Source: Actinomycetes bacterium (GTDB taxonomy: Bacteria; Actinomycetota; Actinomycetes; Mycobacteriales; Mycobacteriaceae). From it: a DNA stretch of 5,669 nucleotides. The DNA lies in contig JAEWRC010000084.1 in NCBI GenBank assembly GCA_023460175.1, forward strand, positions 1 to 5,669, written 5' to 3'. Positions 5,544-5,669 of the stretch are shown one piece after another; position 1 is the first letter of the stretch; each line of letters begins with the position of its first letter. Below the pieces are notes generated by a model. It did not search any database and was not told the origin of the DNA. It was given only the letters and a program-made list of their open reading frames with translations. Both the position numbers and the translations under genes were made by a program.

Positions 5544-5669
5544 TCAGAGGCTGCCGACGACCACTACCGCTGCGGCCGCCAGGAACACGACCTCGACGCC
5601 GGTACGGGCGCCCAACCGCGAGTGCATGGACTTCGGCGCGTTGACCATCCGGGCCGCATGGACGTTGGC
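5544..5669 (-). CDS. C-terminal fragment of a probable membrane protein (5' end outside window)
   Basis: A minus-strand frame is open from the right edge and ends at a TGA (5544-5546), leaving 41 codons. They read as a basic, polar stretch (AARMVNAPKSMHSRLGARTG) followed by a hydrophobic segment of about 17 residues (VEVVFLAAAAVVVVGSL) that ends the protein. This is the pattern of a final transmembrane helix with its positively charged side at the N-terminal end. I do not recognise the family. The stop is 51 bases upstream of the oxygenase start on the same strand, so the two may share a transcript. The short length leaves some doubt that it is coding. Confidence 0.55.
   Translation of the reverse strand, partial: ANVHAARMVNAPKSMHSRLGARTGVEVVFLAAAAVVVVGSL

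Overview
The window looks like a piece of an actinobacterial, most likely mycobacterial, chromosome. Third codon positions are strongly G/C-rich. The gene families also fit: a TAP-like lipoprotein hydrolase, a TIGR00027-type SAM methyltransferase (a family greatly expanded in mycobacteria), a TetR/SDR pair and a carotenoid oxygenase remnant. This assignment rests on gene content and composition only. I found no RNA genes, CRISPR arrays, insertion sequences or tRNA-linked integration scars.

Layout, left to right. (1) Bases 1-1025 (+) hold the C-terminal part of a thiamine-pyrophosphate enzyme of the pyruvate oxidase/acetolactate synthase superfamily, cut by the window edge. (2) A TetR-family repressor (1041-1619, -) converges on it, with only 15 bases between the stop codons. 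(3) A 203-bp divergent intergenic region (1620-1822) carries a perfect 10-bp-arm palindrome (1663-1689). It covers the -35 box of a near-consensus promoter reading right. A second promoter candidate reads left and would give a leaderless tetR mRNA. (4) A short-chain dehydrogenase/reductase (1823-2566, +) is followed after 37 bases by an exported lipoprotein alpha/beta hydrolase with the full Ser-Asp-His triad (2604-4154, +). These two are probably one transcript controlled by the TetR protein. (5) A 101-bp convergent gap (4155-4255) has a small GC hairpin. (6) On the minus strand, reading from the right edge, come the last 41 codons of a probable membrane protein (5544-5669), a carotenoid cleavage oxygenase gene reduced to its two ends by an internal deletion (5158-5492), and an intact SAM-dependent methyltransferase (4256-5095).

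The centre reads as a self-contained regulatory unit: a ligand-sensing TetR repressor, a divergent oxidoreductase and a surface hydrolase, with the probable operator visible. The right side reads as a decaying carotenoid/apocarotenoid locus. Its oxygenase has lost three of its four iron ligands and its frame, while the neighbouring methyltransferase remains intact. I see no clear evidence for a wholly new system. The most informative items are the oxygenase deletion and the operator-promoter overlap.
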